A stretch of 64,000 nt of DNA, taken from positions 496,001 through 560,000 of the forward strand of contig JADJOR010000001.1 of the NCBI GenBank assembly GCA_016713665.1, read 5' to 3'. Within the stretch, counting starts at the first letter, position 1. Each line of letters opens with the position of its first letter. Position numbers and translations under genes: made by a program. The notes beneath the pieces were generated by a model. That model ran no database searches, was not told the origin of the DNA, and worked only from the letters and a program-made list of their open reading frames with translations. The stretch is from Deltaproteobacteria bacterium. GTDB taxonomy: Bacteria; Myxococcota_A; UBA9160; UBA4427. Shown in pieces: positions 25,299-34,295 of this stretch.

Positions 25299-25434
25299 GC
25301 TCCGTCGGTATTCATGGTTCACCTGGATATCCCCCAAGAACTAGCGTCTCGAGCCACGCCTTCGCGAGCGAGGCGATGACACGCTATCGGCCCCGGACGG
25401 TGGCGCGCAAGCGAGTCGCGCGATTCGATGGTCT

Positions 25435-25761
25435 TCAAGCCTTGATCAGCACGAAGCGGAAGAGCGTCTGCCCGATCTGGATCTCGTCCCCCTCGTTGAG
25501 CGGGGCGGAACGGATCCGCTTGCCGTTGACCTTGGTGCCGTTCGTCGACTGCAGATCCTCGATCACGTAGGCGAGCGCGTCGGCGTCGTACAGGATCACC
25601 GCATGCTCGCGGCTGATGCCCTCGTCGAGCAGCGTGATGTCCGTCGTGGGATTGCGGCCGATCACGACCTCTTCCCCGGCCAGGTCGTAGGTCATGCCTT
25701 CGAAGCCGCCGTTCAGGATCTCGAGGCGACCCATCCCGGTCGATTGATCGAGCTCGGCCAT
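25435..25761 (-). CDS. FHA domain protein
   Basis: A 108-residue protein consisting almost wholly of one forkhead-associated domain: VVIGRNPTTDITL, ISREHAVILYD and LQSTNGTKVNGKRI hold the conserved Gly-Arg, Ser-Arg-x-His and Asn-Gly of phosphothreonine-binding FHA domains. It would read a Ser/Thr kinase signal; no kinase gene is nearby. The start at 25761 (MAELDQSTG) is clear. It lies 179 bp after the nitrilase-family gene on the same strand. Confidence 0.9.
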   Translation of the reverse strand: MAELDQSTGMGRLEILNGGFEGMTYDLAGEEVVIGRNPTTDITLLDEGISREHAVILYDADALAYVIEDLQSTNGTKVNGKRIRSAPLNEGDEIQIGQTLFRFVLIKA

Positions 25762-25940
25762 CGGCCCATTGCCTTTCCGAGGAGCGAGGTCCGCGGACGG
25801 CGGACGACTTCCCGATTCGCGTGCGAGAGGTGCCCGCCTATCGGCCCCGTCCGGAGCTGCCTTGAGTCCGCGTGTGCGCTGCCGTCGCGCGAGCCTCGGG
25901 CGACGATGCGCGTGCTCGAGGACTTCGATGGGTTCGCGCC

Positions 25941-26747
25941 TCACGTGAGACGTCGGTGGCTCAGGGCCGGGACCGCCTTCCGCACGCGTTCGATGCGCTC
26001 GTCGGCGCAATCTGCCACGAGCACCGTCGGCTCGTCTCCGGCCTGAGCGATGATGAATCCCCACGGATCGATCACCAGCGACCGGCCGTGGCTGGCCCGA
26101 TCCGGCGCATGCTGACCGCATTGAGCCGGCGCGAGGACGAAGCATTGATTCTCGATGGCGCGAGCCCGCAGCAGGACCTCCCAGTGATCCTTTCCGGTCT
26201 CCCGGGTGAAGGCGCTGGGCACCAGAAGCCACCGCGCGCCTCGGGCGACCAGGGCGCGGTAGAGCTCGGGGAATCGCAGGTCGTAACAGACCGAGAGGCC
26301 GAGCCCCCCGAACGGCGTCGAGCAGACGACGACCTGATCGCCGGGCGCACACTGCTGCGACTCGCGGTAGACGTCCCGCCCGTCGCTGCCGAGGTCGACG
26401 TCGAAGAGGTGGATCTTGCGGTAGCGGGCCGCCTCGCGACCGTCCGGGGCGAAGACGATCGAAGTGTTGTGGACGCGGATCTCGCCGGGGATGAGCTCGG
26501 GGAGCGTCCCGCCGACGAGCCAGACGCCGTACTCCAACGCCCAGTGCGAGAGCGCACGAAGGATCTCCCCATCCGGCCCCTGGGCGCACGGATACCGTGT
26601 CCCTTCACGACGGATGTAGGCGAAGTTCTCGGGCAGGGCGACCAGGCCCGCGCCGCGTTCGGCCGCCTCACGAATGCCGGCCTCGGCGCGCGCGAGATTC
26701 GCCGCGAGATCGTCCGTCGAGCAGACCTGCACGATGCCGACGCGCAT
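25941..26747 (-). CDS. Nitrilase superfamily carbon-nitrogen hydrolase (Nit1/Nit2-like)
   Basis: A 268-residue cytoplasmic hydrolase with an intact Glu-Lys-Cys triad: LPENFAYI, YRKIHLFDVD and SVCYDLRFPELYR. These blocks are closest to the Nit1/Nit2 branch (deaminated glutathione amidase, omega-amidase), which removes a terminal amide. SHGRSLVIDPWG is also typical. The gene begins 18 bp after the degenerate sigma54-type regulator on the same strand, so both are probably cotranscribed. Substrate not determinable. Confidence 0.9.
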   Translation of the reverse strand: MRVGIVQVCSTDDLAANLARAEAGIREAAERGAGLVALPENFAYIRREGTRYPCAQGPDGEILRALSHWALEYGVWLVGGTLPELIPGEIRVHNTSIVFAPDGREAARYRKIHLFDVDLGSDGRDVYRESQQCAPGDQVVVCSTPFGGLGLSVCYDLRFPELYRALVARGARWLLVPSAFTRETGKDHWEVLLRARAIENQCFVLAPAQCGQHAPDRASHGRSLVIDPWGFIIAQAGDEPTVLVADCADERIERVRKAVPALSHRRLT

Positions 26748-26765
26748 GGCGAAGGCGACCGGCCG

Positions 26766-27755
26766 CTAGGCGCGGAACTGGCCCGGGTCGATGCCGGTCC
26801 TGCGGATCACGTCGTAGAAGTCCTTGCGGTCCTTCTTGGCCATCCGCGCCGCACGGCTGATGTTGCCCCCGCAGCGCCGCAGGAGCACCTCGACATAGCG
26901 CGTCTCGAAGGCGCGCTTCGCATCCTTGAACGACGGCACACTGTCCAGATCCGTCGCGAGCATCAGCGCCTCGGCGGAGATCGCGCCCTGACCGGCCAGG
27001 CGGATCGCCTGTCGGATCCGTTCGCGCAGCTCGCGCACGTTGCCGGGCCACGATTCTTCCAGCAGGAGGCGTCGCGCCTCGCCGTTGAAGCCGATCGCTT
27101 CGATCGACTCCTCGGCCGCGAACTCCGCCAGGAAGTGGGCGGCCAGGGGCAGGATGTCCTCGCGCCGGTCGGTGAGCGAACCGAGCTCGATCGGTTGCGC
27201 GCCGAGCGGGTTCGTCGTCCCCGCGCGAACCGCGGTGCCGATCAGACGTGCGCGCACCGTTCCGCCCCGAACGCCGTCCGCGAGGCGCTGGAGCAGGGCG
27301 GGCGCGAGCTGGTCGATGCTCTCGAGCAGGAGCGTTCCGCCTTCCGCGCGATTCAGTGCGCCGGGTTGCGAAGCGCCATCGCCGAAGATTTCGCGCTGCT
27401 GGACGGCTTCGGGCGTGCCCGCGAGCTGCAGCTCGACGAGCGGTCCACCGGCCCGTGCGCTCCACTGATGGATGGCCCGCGCGAGATGCTTCCGTCCGCT
27501 TCCGCTCGGCCCGATGACGAGCACCGGCGTCTCCGAGCGCGCGATCGCGCTCGCTTGATCGACGACGGCCTGCGTCGTCGCACTGGCCGCGACGATGCGA
27601 TCACTGCGTCGCCGCCCGATGGCGCGCGATCCCGTCGACGGCGACGTGATCGCTTGCCCCGATGCCGCGTCGGGCGATCCCACTTGAGCCGAGGCACGGT
27701 CGAGTGTGGTCGTCTCGACGCGGCGAATTCCGATCGGTGAGTGCTGTTCCGACAT
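26766..27755 (-). CDS. Degenerate sigma54-type AAA+ transcriptional regulator
   Basis: A 329-residue regulator: a disordered N-terminal 50 residues without a receiver domain, an NtrC-like AAA+ domain (about 55-270) and a C-terminal Fis-type helix-turn-helix (GGNISRAARMAKKDRKDFYD). The domain order and SWPGNVRELRERI identify the family. The working parts are altered: Walker A is GPSGSGRKHLARAIH with Arg for the usual Lys, Walker B LLLESID lacks the Asp-Glu pair, and no GAFTGA loop exists where sigma54 contact is made. It probably does not activate sigma54 and may instead repress or bind passively. A TTGACA promoter lies upstream. Confidence 0.85.
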   Translation of the reverse strand: MSEQHSPIGIRRVETTTLDRASAQVGSPDAASGQAITSPSTGSRAIGRRRSDRIVAASATTQAVVDQASAIARSETPVLVIGPSGSGRKHLARAIHQWSARAGGPLVELQLAGTPEAVQQREIFGDGASQPGALNRAEGGTLLLESIDQLAPALLQRLADGVRGGTVRARLIGTAVRAGTTNPLGAQPIELGSLTDRREDILPLAAHFLAEFAAEESIEAIGFNGEARRLLLEESWPGNVRELRERIRQAIRLAGQGAISAEALMLATDLDSVPSFKDAKRAFETRYVEVLLRRCGGNISRAARMAKKDRKDFYDVIRRTGIDPGQFRA

Positions 27756-27791
27756 GGCACGATGCCCCCAGGTGTGATCTTCGCGTGACCA

Positions 27792-27820
27792 GAAGTATTG
27801 GGAATTCGGACCTTTGTCAA
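27792..27820 (-). promoter_or_regulatory. Sigma70-type promoter for the AAA+ regulator gene
   Basis: On the minus strand, a perfect TTGACA (27820-27815) is followed after 17 bases by TACTTC (27797-27792), in the only clearly AT-richer stretch of the neighbourhood. It points to the regulator gene starting at 27755. The -10 match is weak. Confidence 0.5.
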
Positions 27821-27857
27821 TGGTTTTTGCAGATTCTGAGCGCCTTTGCCGACCGAG

Positions 27858-27886
27858 TTGACGTCGATTCAGCGCGATGGTAACCC
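27858..27886 (+). promoter_or_regulatory. Possible promoter for mutL
   Basis: TTGACG and, 17 bases on, TAACCC lie 77 bases before the mutL ATG. The -35 is good and the -10 poor, so this is tentative. Confidence 0.3.
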
Positions 27887-27962
27887 GCCATTCGCGCGCT
27901 CGAGGCGGAAAATCGCCTCGCCAGCGCGAACCTCGAGTCGGCCTCCCGCGGGTGTTTTTTTC

Positions 27963-29858
27963 ATGCTCCAAACGACGCCGCCGCTCGCTCCGCCCGGTCG
28001 GATCCGGGTCCTGCCCGATGCCCTGATCGACCAGATCGCCGCGGGGGAGGTCGTCGAGCGCCCGGCGTCGGTGGTCAAGGAGCTGGTCGAGAACAGCCTC
28101 GACGCCGGGGCGACCCGGATCCGGATCGACGTCCGCGACGGCGGGATGGCGCTGGTGGCGGTCCAGGACGACGGGTTCGGGATGTCGCCCGAGGAGCTGC
28201 CGATCGCCCTGGCTCGGCATGCGACGAGCAAGCTGAAGACGGTCGACGACCTCATCCGGATCGCGAGCTTCGGGTTCCGCGGCGAGGCGCTCCCGGCGAT
28301 CGCGTCGGTTTCGCGACTGCGGATCGTGAGCCGGGTTCGCGGCGCGGCGGCCGGCCATGAGATCCTCGTCGAAGCCGGTCGCGTCCTCCACAGCCGGACC
28401 GCCGGAGGACCGGAGGGGACCCGCATCGAGGTCGCGGAGCTCTTCGCGTCGGTGCCGGCCCGGCGGAAATTCCTGAAGCGGGCGGGCACGGAGTGGGGCC
28501 ACATCGCCGACTGGCTGGCGCGCCTCGCGATGGCCCGTCCGGAGATCCATCTCGAGATCCACCGCGACGAGCGACCCGCGACGATCTGGCCGGCCTGTCG
28601 GGACCGCCGGGACCGCCTGGCGCTCCTGCTGCCCGAGGAGGACGGCGCGAGCCTCATCGCGGTCGACCACGTCACCGCCGACGTGCGCGTCCACGGATTC
28701 ACCTCGACTCCGGAGCACAGCCGAGCGACGGGGCAGGGCATGTACCTGTTCGTGAATGGCCGGCCCGTGCGCGACCGGCTCCTCAGCCACGCGATGGGCG
28801 AGCCCTATCGCGACCTGCTGCCGCGCGGGCGATTTCCGGTCGGTGTGCTCTTCGTCGAAGTGCCGCCCGAGACGGTCGACGTGAACGTCCACCCGGCGAA
28901 GTGGGAGGTCCGTTTCAGCGACCCGCAGGCGGTCCACCGCGCGATCCGCCATGCCGTTCGCGAGGCGATCGCGTCGCGTCGATGGCTCGCCCTGGCTCCC
29001 GCATCACCTCGCCCCGCAGGCCCTCGGCCACCCGCGGAGGGCGAATCGACGGCGACTTCCCTGGCGCTCCCCCTCGCGGTCGGAGAGGGACAGCAGATCT
29101 CGTGGCGGCGCGCCGAATCGGAGGCGAAGGCGAGCCGATCGCCGACGCTCGACGACTGGGCCTTTGCGGGCGGCGCGGGAACCAGCGCCGCCGAGCCCGA
29201 GTCGGAGGGGCGCGGCGGAGACGTCGTCGCCGAGTCCAATGGACGCCCGGTCGCCTCGTTCGGGGCCCTGCGTCTGCTCGGTCAGCTCCGGGCGAGCTAC
29301 CTGCTGGCCGAGGGCGAACGGGGACTGATCGTCGTCGATCAGCACGCCGCCCACGAGCGGATCCTCTACGAGCGGCTTCGCAGTGGCTGGCTCGAGGCGG
29401 GCGTGGCACGCCAGGGCCTGCTGAGCCCGGTCGTCGTTTCGGTGACACCCGCTGCGGTCGCCGCCGTCGAGGAGTCCGCCGAGGCGGTGGGGCGGCTCGG
29501 TTTCGATCTCGAGGCCTTCGGCGAGGACGCGCTCCTGCTGCGCGCGGTCCCGGCGGAGCTCGTCGGGAGCGATCCCGAGGCGCTCGTACGCGATCTGGCG
29601 GAGGCGCTCGGCGAGGGAGAGCGGGGCGGGACGGCGGAGAGCAGTGCGGTGCGCTGGTTGCCGGTCCTCGATCGGATCTTCGCGACGATGGCCTGCCACG
29701 CAGCCCGCCGCTTCGGAGACCGCCTGCCCGAGGCCGAGCAGCGGGCGATCCTGGCGGGGCTGGACACGATCCCGTGGGCGCCGACCTGTCCGCACGGTCG
29801 GCCGGTCGCGATCCTGCTCGACGTGGCCGATCTCGAGGCCCGCTTCCGACGGCGCTAG
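27963..29858 (+). CDS. mutL: DNA mismatch repair protein MutL
   Basis: A 631-residue MutL. The N-terminal GHKL ATPase has IAAGEVVERPASVVKEL, ENSLDAGAT, DDGFGM, ATSKL and GFRGEALPAIASVSR. A Pro/Ala/Glu-rich linker runs about 345-435. The C-terminal dimerisation domain carries DQHAAHERILYE, the DQHA-x2-E-x4-E endonuclease motif, plus ACHAARRFGDRL and CPHGRP, so this is the nicking type of MutL found in bacteria without MutH. No ribosome site is obvious before the ATG. miaA follows 83 bp downstream, a common bacterial order. Confidence 0.96.
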   Translation: MLQTTPPLAPPGRIRVLPDALIDQIAAGEVVERPASVVKELVENSLDAGATRIRIDVRDGGMALVAVQDDGFGMSPEELPIALARHATSKLKTVDDLIRIASFGFRGEALPAIASVSRLRIVSRVRGAAAGHEILVEAGRVLHSRTAGGPEGTRIEVAELFASVPARRKFLKRAGTEWGHIADWLARLAMARPEIHLEIHRDERPATIWPACRDRRDRLALLLPEEDGASLIAVDHVTADVRVHGFTSTPEHSRATGQGMYLFVNGRPVRDRLLSHAMGEPYRDLLPRGRFPVGVLFVEVPPETVDVNVHPAKWEVRFSDPQAVHRAIRHAVREAIASRRWLALAPASPRPAGPRPPAEGESTATSLALPLAVGEGQQISWRRAESEAKASRSPTLDDWAFAGGAGTSAAEPESEGRGGDVVAESNGRPVASFGALRLLGQLRASYLLAEGERGLIVVDQHAAHERILYERLRSGWLEAGVARQGLLSPVVVSVTPAAVAAVEESAEAVGRLGFDLEAFGEDALLLRAVPAELVGSDPEALVRDLAEALGEGERGGTAESSAVRWLPVLDRIFATMACHAARRFGDRLPEAEQRAILAGLDTIPWAPTCPHGRPVAILLDVADLEARFRRR

Positions 29859-29941
29859 GTGCGCTAGGATCGCGCGCCCTCGCGGTCCGTGTGTGAGGCG
29901 AGCCGGGCTTTTCCGGTCGACGCGTTGGCGAGGTTTTCGCG

Positions 29942-30952
29942 ATGTCCCCCCTGCAGAACGAGAAGCGACGTCCGCCCGTGGTGGTCGTGACGGGGCCGAC
30001 GGCATCGGGCAAGAGCGCGCTCGCCCTCGAGCTGGCCGTCCGCTTCGACGGCGAGATCGTGAACGCGGACTCGATGCAGGTCTTCCGCTTCATGGACATC
30101 GGGACGGCGAAGCCCAGCCTCTCGGAGCGAAGCCGCGTCCCGCACCACCTCTTCGACGTGGTGAACCCCGACCAGCCCTACAGCGCCGGGCGCTACGCAC
30201 AGGATGCGCGTGCGGCGGCCACGGCGATCCACGGGCGAGGGCGACTCGTGATCCTGGTGGGGGGCACCGGGCTCTACATCCGCGCATTTCTCGACGGCCT
30301 GATCGAGACCGGCGACGCCCGCCCGGGCCTGCGAGCCCGACTCGAGGCCGAGCACGAGCGAGCCGTCGCAGAAGGCGATCCCGCGCGGCTGCATCGGCGC
30401 CTGACGAAGCTCGACGCCGACGCGGCGGACGAGATCCATCCCCGCGACACGCGCCGCACGATCCGGGCGCTCGAGATCCTCGAGCAATCGGGACAGCCCG
30501 CTTCGCGGATGCGCGAAGCCCACGGCTTCCGCGATCGCCCCTTCCGCGTGCTCCATCTCTGCGTCGATCCGGGCCGCGAGCGGCTCCACGATCGCATCGA
30601 CGCCCGGGCGCAGGCGATGATCGACGCCGGGCTCCTGCGCGAGGTGCGCGACCTGCGCGAGCGGGGCTACGGCCCGGAGCTCAAGCCGATGCAGGCGATC
30701 GGCTACCGCCACATCCAGCCCGTCGTCGACGGCGCGGACACCCTCGCGAACGCGCTCGAGGCGATGAAGAAGGACACGCGTCAATTTGCTCGACGCCAGC
30801 GGACCTGGATCCGCGCCGTCCCCGAGGTCCAGACCTTCGATCCGGACGATCGCGACGGCGTCTTCTCCGCGACCGAGCGCTTTCTGAAGTCGGACGACGC
30901 GGAACGTTCGCGCGAGGCGGTCGACGACACGCGCGCGACCGGCGCGCGTTAG
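29942..30952 (+). CDS. miaA: tRNA dimethylallyltransferase
   Basis: A 336-residue enzyme that adds a dimethylallyl group to A37 of tRNAs reading UNN codons. Motifs are GPTASGKSALALELA (P-loop), DSMQVFRFMDIGTAKPS, HHLFDVVNPDQPYSAGRY and GGTGLYIRAFLDG. Length is slightly above the common 300-320. It lies between mutL and der in a probable operon with 17 bp to der. Confidence 0.97.
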   Translation: MSPLQNEKRRPPVVVVTGPTASGKSALALELAVRFDGEIVNADSMQVFRFMDIGTAKPSLSERSRVPHHLFDVVNPDQPYSAGRYAQDARAAATAIHGRGRLVILVGGTGLYIRAFLDGLIETGDARPGLRARLEAEHERAVAEGDPARLHRRLTKLDADAADEIHPRDTRRTIRALEILEQSGQPASRMREAHGFRDRPFRVLHLCVDPGRERLHDRIDARAQAMIDAGLLREVRDLRERGYGPELKPMQAIGYRHIQPVVDGADTLANALEAMKKDTRQFARRQRTWIRAVPEVQTFDPDDRDGVFSATERFLKSDDAERSREAVDDTRATGAR

Positions 30953-30969
30953 GCAGAGCGGGGAATTCC

Positions 30970-32340
30970 ATGTCACGCCCCCACTCGATCCCCGTGGTCG
31001 CGCTCGTCGGCCGGCCGAACGTCGGCAAATCGACGCTCTTCAATCGCTATGCCGGTTATCGACGTGCGATCGTCGCCGATCTGCCGGGCCTCACGCGCGA
31101 CCGGATCGTCGAGCGGATCGAGGTCGACGGCCGCAGCATCTGGCTCGTCGACACTGCCGGTCTCGACGTCGCGAAGGGCGACGGCCTCGAGGCGGCGGTC
31201 CAGGCCCAGGCTCGCTCCGCGGTCGAGGCGGCCGACGTGATCCTGTTCATCGTCGATGGCAAGGCCGGTCTCGTCGCCGAGGACGAGGCGATCGCCCAGA
31301 CGCTGCGACGCTCCGGCAAGCCGCTCGCGCTGATCGTCAACAAGATCGATCGCCCGAACCAGCACCGCGACCGCATCCACGAATTCTTCCGTCTCGGGAT
31401 CCCCCATACGTACGCCGTCTCGGCGGAGCACGGCGGCGGCGCCTTCGATGCGCTCGAGTCGATCCTCGCGACCCTGCCCACCGAGGGCGGAGAAGGGGAC
31501 GCGGGGGAGGGCGCCGACGACGACTCGCCGCTTCGCCTCACGATCGTCGGCCGCCCGAACGTCGGGAAGAGCTCCATCGCGAATCGCCTCGCCGGCGAAG
31601 AACGCGTCGTCGTATCGAGCACCCCGGGCACGACCCGCGACGCCGTCGACATCGAGATCACGCGCGACGGCCATCCCTACGTCCTCGTCGACACCGCGGG
31701 CCTGCGCAAGGTCGGACGCCGACAGGGCCCGGGCGAACACGGCGGGGCGCTGATGACCCTGCGCTCGCTCGAGCGCGCCGACGTCGCGCTCCTCGTCGTC
31801 GATGCCGCGGACGGCATGGCCGATCAGGACGCGCGGGTCGCGTCGCTCGTGCGGGAACACGGCTGCTCGGCGCTCGTACTCGCCAACAAATGGGATCTGG
31901 TGCCGAGCGAGCGACGCAACGAAGTGATGGAGGACATCCGCCACGGGCTGCGATTCATGACCGACGTACCGATCCTGCCGGTCTCCGCGCACACCGGCTC
32001 GGGCTTCGGTCCGCTCTTCAAGAAGATCCGCCAGGTCGTCGCGGCGGGCTCGCTCCGGATCGCGACCTCCGACCTGAACCGCTGGCTCCACGACGTCGCG
32101 GAGAAGCATCCTCCGGCGATGGCGGCCCGGGGCGCGACCAAGCGCGTCAACAAGCTCTTCTACGCCTCCCAGGTCGCCGTCCGACCGCCGACCTTCGTCG
32201 TCTTCTGCACCGACCCCGACAACATCCAGACCTCCTACGTGCGCTTTCTCGAGAACCAGCTGCGCGAGAGCTTCGGCTTCTCGGGGACCCCGGTCCGCGT
32301 CCGCTTGCGAGCGCGCGGGGGACGGCGCGGCGAAGAGTGA
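30970..32340 (+). CDS. der: Ribosome biogenesis GTPase Der (EngA)
   Basis: A 456-residue double-GTPase for 50S ribosomal subunit assembly. Two G domains are visible: GRPNVGKSTLFNRYAG / DTAGLD / NKIDRPN and GRPNVGKSSIANRLAG / DTAGLRK / NKWDLV, followed by the KH-like domain (RVNKLFYASQVAVRPPTFVV). An acidic linker separates the G domains. The ATG at 30970 is 17 bp after miaA; the long open frame upstream of it is antisense or out-of-frame noise. Confidence 0.97.
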   Translation: MSRPHSIPVVALVGRPNVGKSTLFNRYAGYRRAIVADLPGLTRDRIVERIEVDGRSIWLVDTAGLDVAKGDGLEAAVQAQARSAVEAADVILFIVDGKAGLVAEDEAIAQTLRRSGKPLALIVNKIDRPNQHRDRIHEFFRLGIPHTYAVSAEHGGGAFDALESILATLPTEGGEGDAGEGADDDSPLRLTIVGRPNVGKSSIANRLAGEERVVVSSTPGTTRDAVDIEITRDGHPYVLVDTAGLRKVGRRQGPGEHGGALMTLRSLERADVALLVVDAADGMADQDARVASLVREHGCSALVLANKWDLVPSERRNEVMEDIRHGLRFMTDVPILPVSAHTGSGFGPLFKKIRQVVAAGSLRIATSDLNRWLHDVAEKHPPAMAARGATKRVNKLFYASQVAVRPPTFVVFCTDPDNIQTSYVRFLENQLRESFGFSGTPVRVRLRARGGRRGEE

Positions 32341-32528
32341 GCCGACCGGCCGGGCTCGTGGCCATCGGTGAACGAGGGGCATGCCCTCGAAGTCCGGTGA
32401 GGCTCGGATACACTCGGGCGCCCGAGCCCCCCGCGACCCGGGTGTGAGCCCGGCCGCGAATCCGGAGCCGGGCCGGCTGCCCCCCGCAAGAACGCGCGCC
32501 TTCGACGGGCGCGCACGAGGATCGAACG

Positions 32529-33260
32529 GTGACGAGGAAAGAGACGAATACCGCCGCCGAGACGCTCGCGGAGCTGGAAGCGACGGGAGACCGGCTTGCA
32601 GAGTGGTCTTCGGAGCATGCGGCGAGGATCCTCGGCGTGATCGCCGCCGTGCTCGTGGCCGCCGCGGCCGTGGGCTTCTACTTCCAGCATCGCTCCGAGA
32701 GTCGACAGGAGGCCGCCAACGCGCTCGCCCTCGCCACGAGCGAGTACCGGCAGGCGATGGGGGCCGATCCGCTCGGCGGGGCGATCCCCGAGCCGGCCAA
32801 TGCGGAAGTCGCCGCGTCGACCCGAACCCGCTTCAGCGAGCGCTTTGCGGCCCTCGGCGCCGAACACCCGAAGACGACCTCCGGCGCGCTCGCCTGGCTC
32901 GAAGCCGGGCAATTATCCGTCGAGCTCGGCAAGCCCGACGAGGCGAAATCGCGATTCGAAAAAGCGCGCGATGCCGCCGCCGGCTCGGCGATCGGCGCGC
33001 TCGCCTGGATCCGGTTGGCAGAGCTGGCCGAGGAGGCATCAGATCTCGCCGCGGCGGCGTCTGCCTACGAGTCGGCCGCTGCGATCGCGGCGTATCCCTT
33101 GCGTGCCAATGCACTCGCCGACGCGGCGCGATGCTGGGTCGGCGCGGGGGACGAGGCGAAGGGGCTCGCGGTCTACCAGCGGCTCGAATCCGAGTTCCCC
33201 GACCAACCGGTGTCCCCGCCCGTCGAAGCGTTGATCGAAGAGCTTCGCGCCCGGTCCTGA
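32529..33260 (+). CDS. YfgM-like membrane-anchored TPR protein
   Basis: A 243-residue protein with a GTG start, a cytoplasmic N-terminal helix, one membrane anchor at about residues 36-54 (ILGVIAAVLVAAAAVGFYF) and a periplasmic part with TPR-like helix pairs (ALAWLEAGQLSVELGKPDEA, AWIRLAELAEEASDLAAA). This matches the YfgM/TPR_21 family, whose E. coli gene also lies near der. YfgM contacts the SecYEG translocon and periplasmic chaperones. The gene is 188 bp after der. Confidence 0.75.
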   Translation: MTRKETNTAAETLAELEATGDRLAEWSSEHAARILGVIAAVLVAAAAVGFYFQHRSESRQEAANALALATSEYRQAMGADPLGGAIPEPANAEVAASTRTRFSERFAALGAEHPKTTSGALAWLEAGQLSVELGKPDEAKSRFEKARDAAAGSAIGALAWIRLAELAEEASDLAAAASAYESAAAIAAYPLRANALADAARCWVGAGDEAKGLAVYQRLESEFPDQPVSPPVEALIEELRARS

Positions 33261-33343
33261 GCGCGGCGGGACGAGAGGGTGCTCCAAACGCGGCCCGGAC
33301 TCATTCATCTGCCCCGCAAACCTCACCGCCGATAAGATAGATT

Positions 33344-34018
33344 ATGTCAACTAGGATCCTCGCAGGATCGACTCTCTGGACGCCCCGGATCCCCCGGACC
33401 GCCCCAGGCGCTTCTGCGCTCCCGGTCGGGCTCCTGCTGATTGCGATCGCCTGGCTCGGTATGGCCTCACGGGTCGGCGCAGAAGATCGCCGTCCATCGG
33501 GCTTCGCTCTCCCGGATCTCGACGGTCGCTGGATCCAGCGCGACGCGAATTTCGACACCCACGCGCGGCACGCAGCGATCGACACGGCGATCGCGCCTCT
33601 GACCTGGGTCGTCCGCAAGATGGCCGGCGGCGTGCTCCATTCCACGACGACGCCCGAGCCGACGGTCCACTTCGTCTGGGACGGAAAGCGGCTTCATCAG
33701 CGCCTGGACGGAAAACGCGGCGTCTCCACGAGGCTCGTCGAGCCCGGCGCACCGGCTGCGACCGGACACGACGCCCGAGGCGAGCCGTTCGAAGGTCGCT
33801 GGATCTGGACGCATGAAGGGCTCGAATTCAGCTGGCGCCAGCACCAGGCCTACGGCGCCAATCTCTACCGCGTGGATCCCGCCCGACACGAGCTCACGAT
33901 CGACCATTCGATCCACGTGACGGCCCTCGACGGCGTCGAGCCGATCCTTTTCCGCTCCCGATTCGTCCAGGCCGACCTGCCGGCCGTCTCGGCCGCCGGA
34001 GCGACCGAGGCGGACTGA
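33344..34018 (+). CDS. Exported protein of unknown function
   Basis: A 224-residue protein with a long signal peptide (hydrophobic core ALPVGLLLIAIAWLGMA, cleavage near RVGAED). The mature part is beta-rich (DLDGRWIQRDANFDTHARHA, EFSWRQHQAYGANLYRVDP, ELTIDHSIHVTALD), reminiscent of lipocalin-like or FABP-like barrels, but no family can be assigned. It is preceded by an unusually AT-rich stretch (GATAAGATAGATTATG) that may hold its promoter. Confidence 0.6.
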   Translation: MSTRILAGSTLWTPRIPRTAPGASALPVGLLLIAIAWLGMASRVGAEDRRPSGFALPDLDGRWIQRDANFDTHARHAAIDTAIAPLTWVVRKMAGGVLHSTTTPEPTVHFVWDGKRLHQRLDGKRGVSTRLVEPGAPAATGHDARGEPFEGRWIWTHEGLEFSWRQHQAYGANLYRVDPARHELTIDHSIHVTALDGVEPILFRSRFVQADLPAVSAAGATEAD

Positions 34019-34295
34019 GCCGGCGATACCCCCTGCCCTGACGCGGAGCGAGGAGGGTGGTTTCAGCCTCGCTCGATCTTGCGGCGAGAACTGCCGTCCG
34101 ACACTGGCCGGACGCGGCTCGAACGGCTAATAGCACGAGCGCTCGAAGAGCCGACTGGATCCACCGAATTCCATCTCCGTCGTCGGAGGCAACGCGCCGA
34201 TCCAGGGCGCCCGCCGGCGGCTCGAAATGGGTGTCCCCTGCCCCGCGCGCGCCGAGGGGCGACCTCTGACCCAACCTTCGGAGAGACACAGACGA

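Noticed and set aside
27753..27770. TGGCAC sequence near the regulator start as a possible sigma54 promoter element
   Set aside because: Falls across the start codon and lacks the matching -12 TTGC element at correct spacing.
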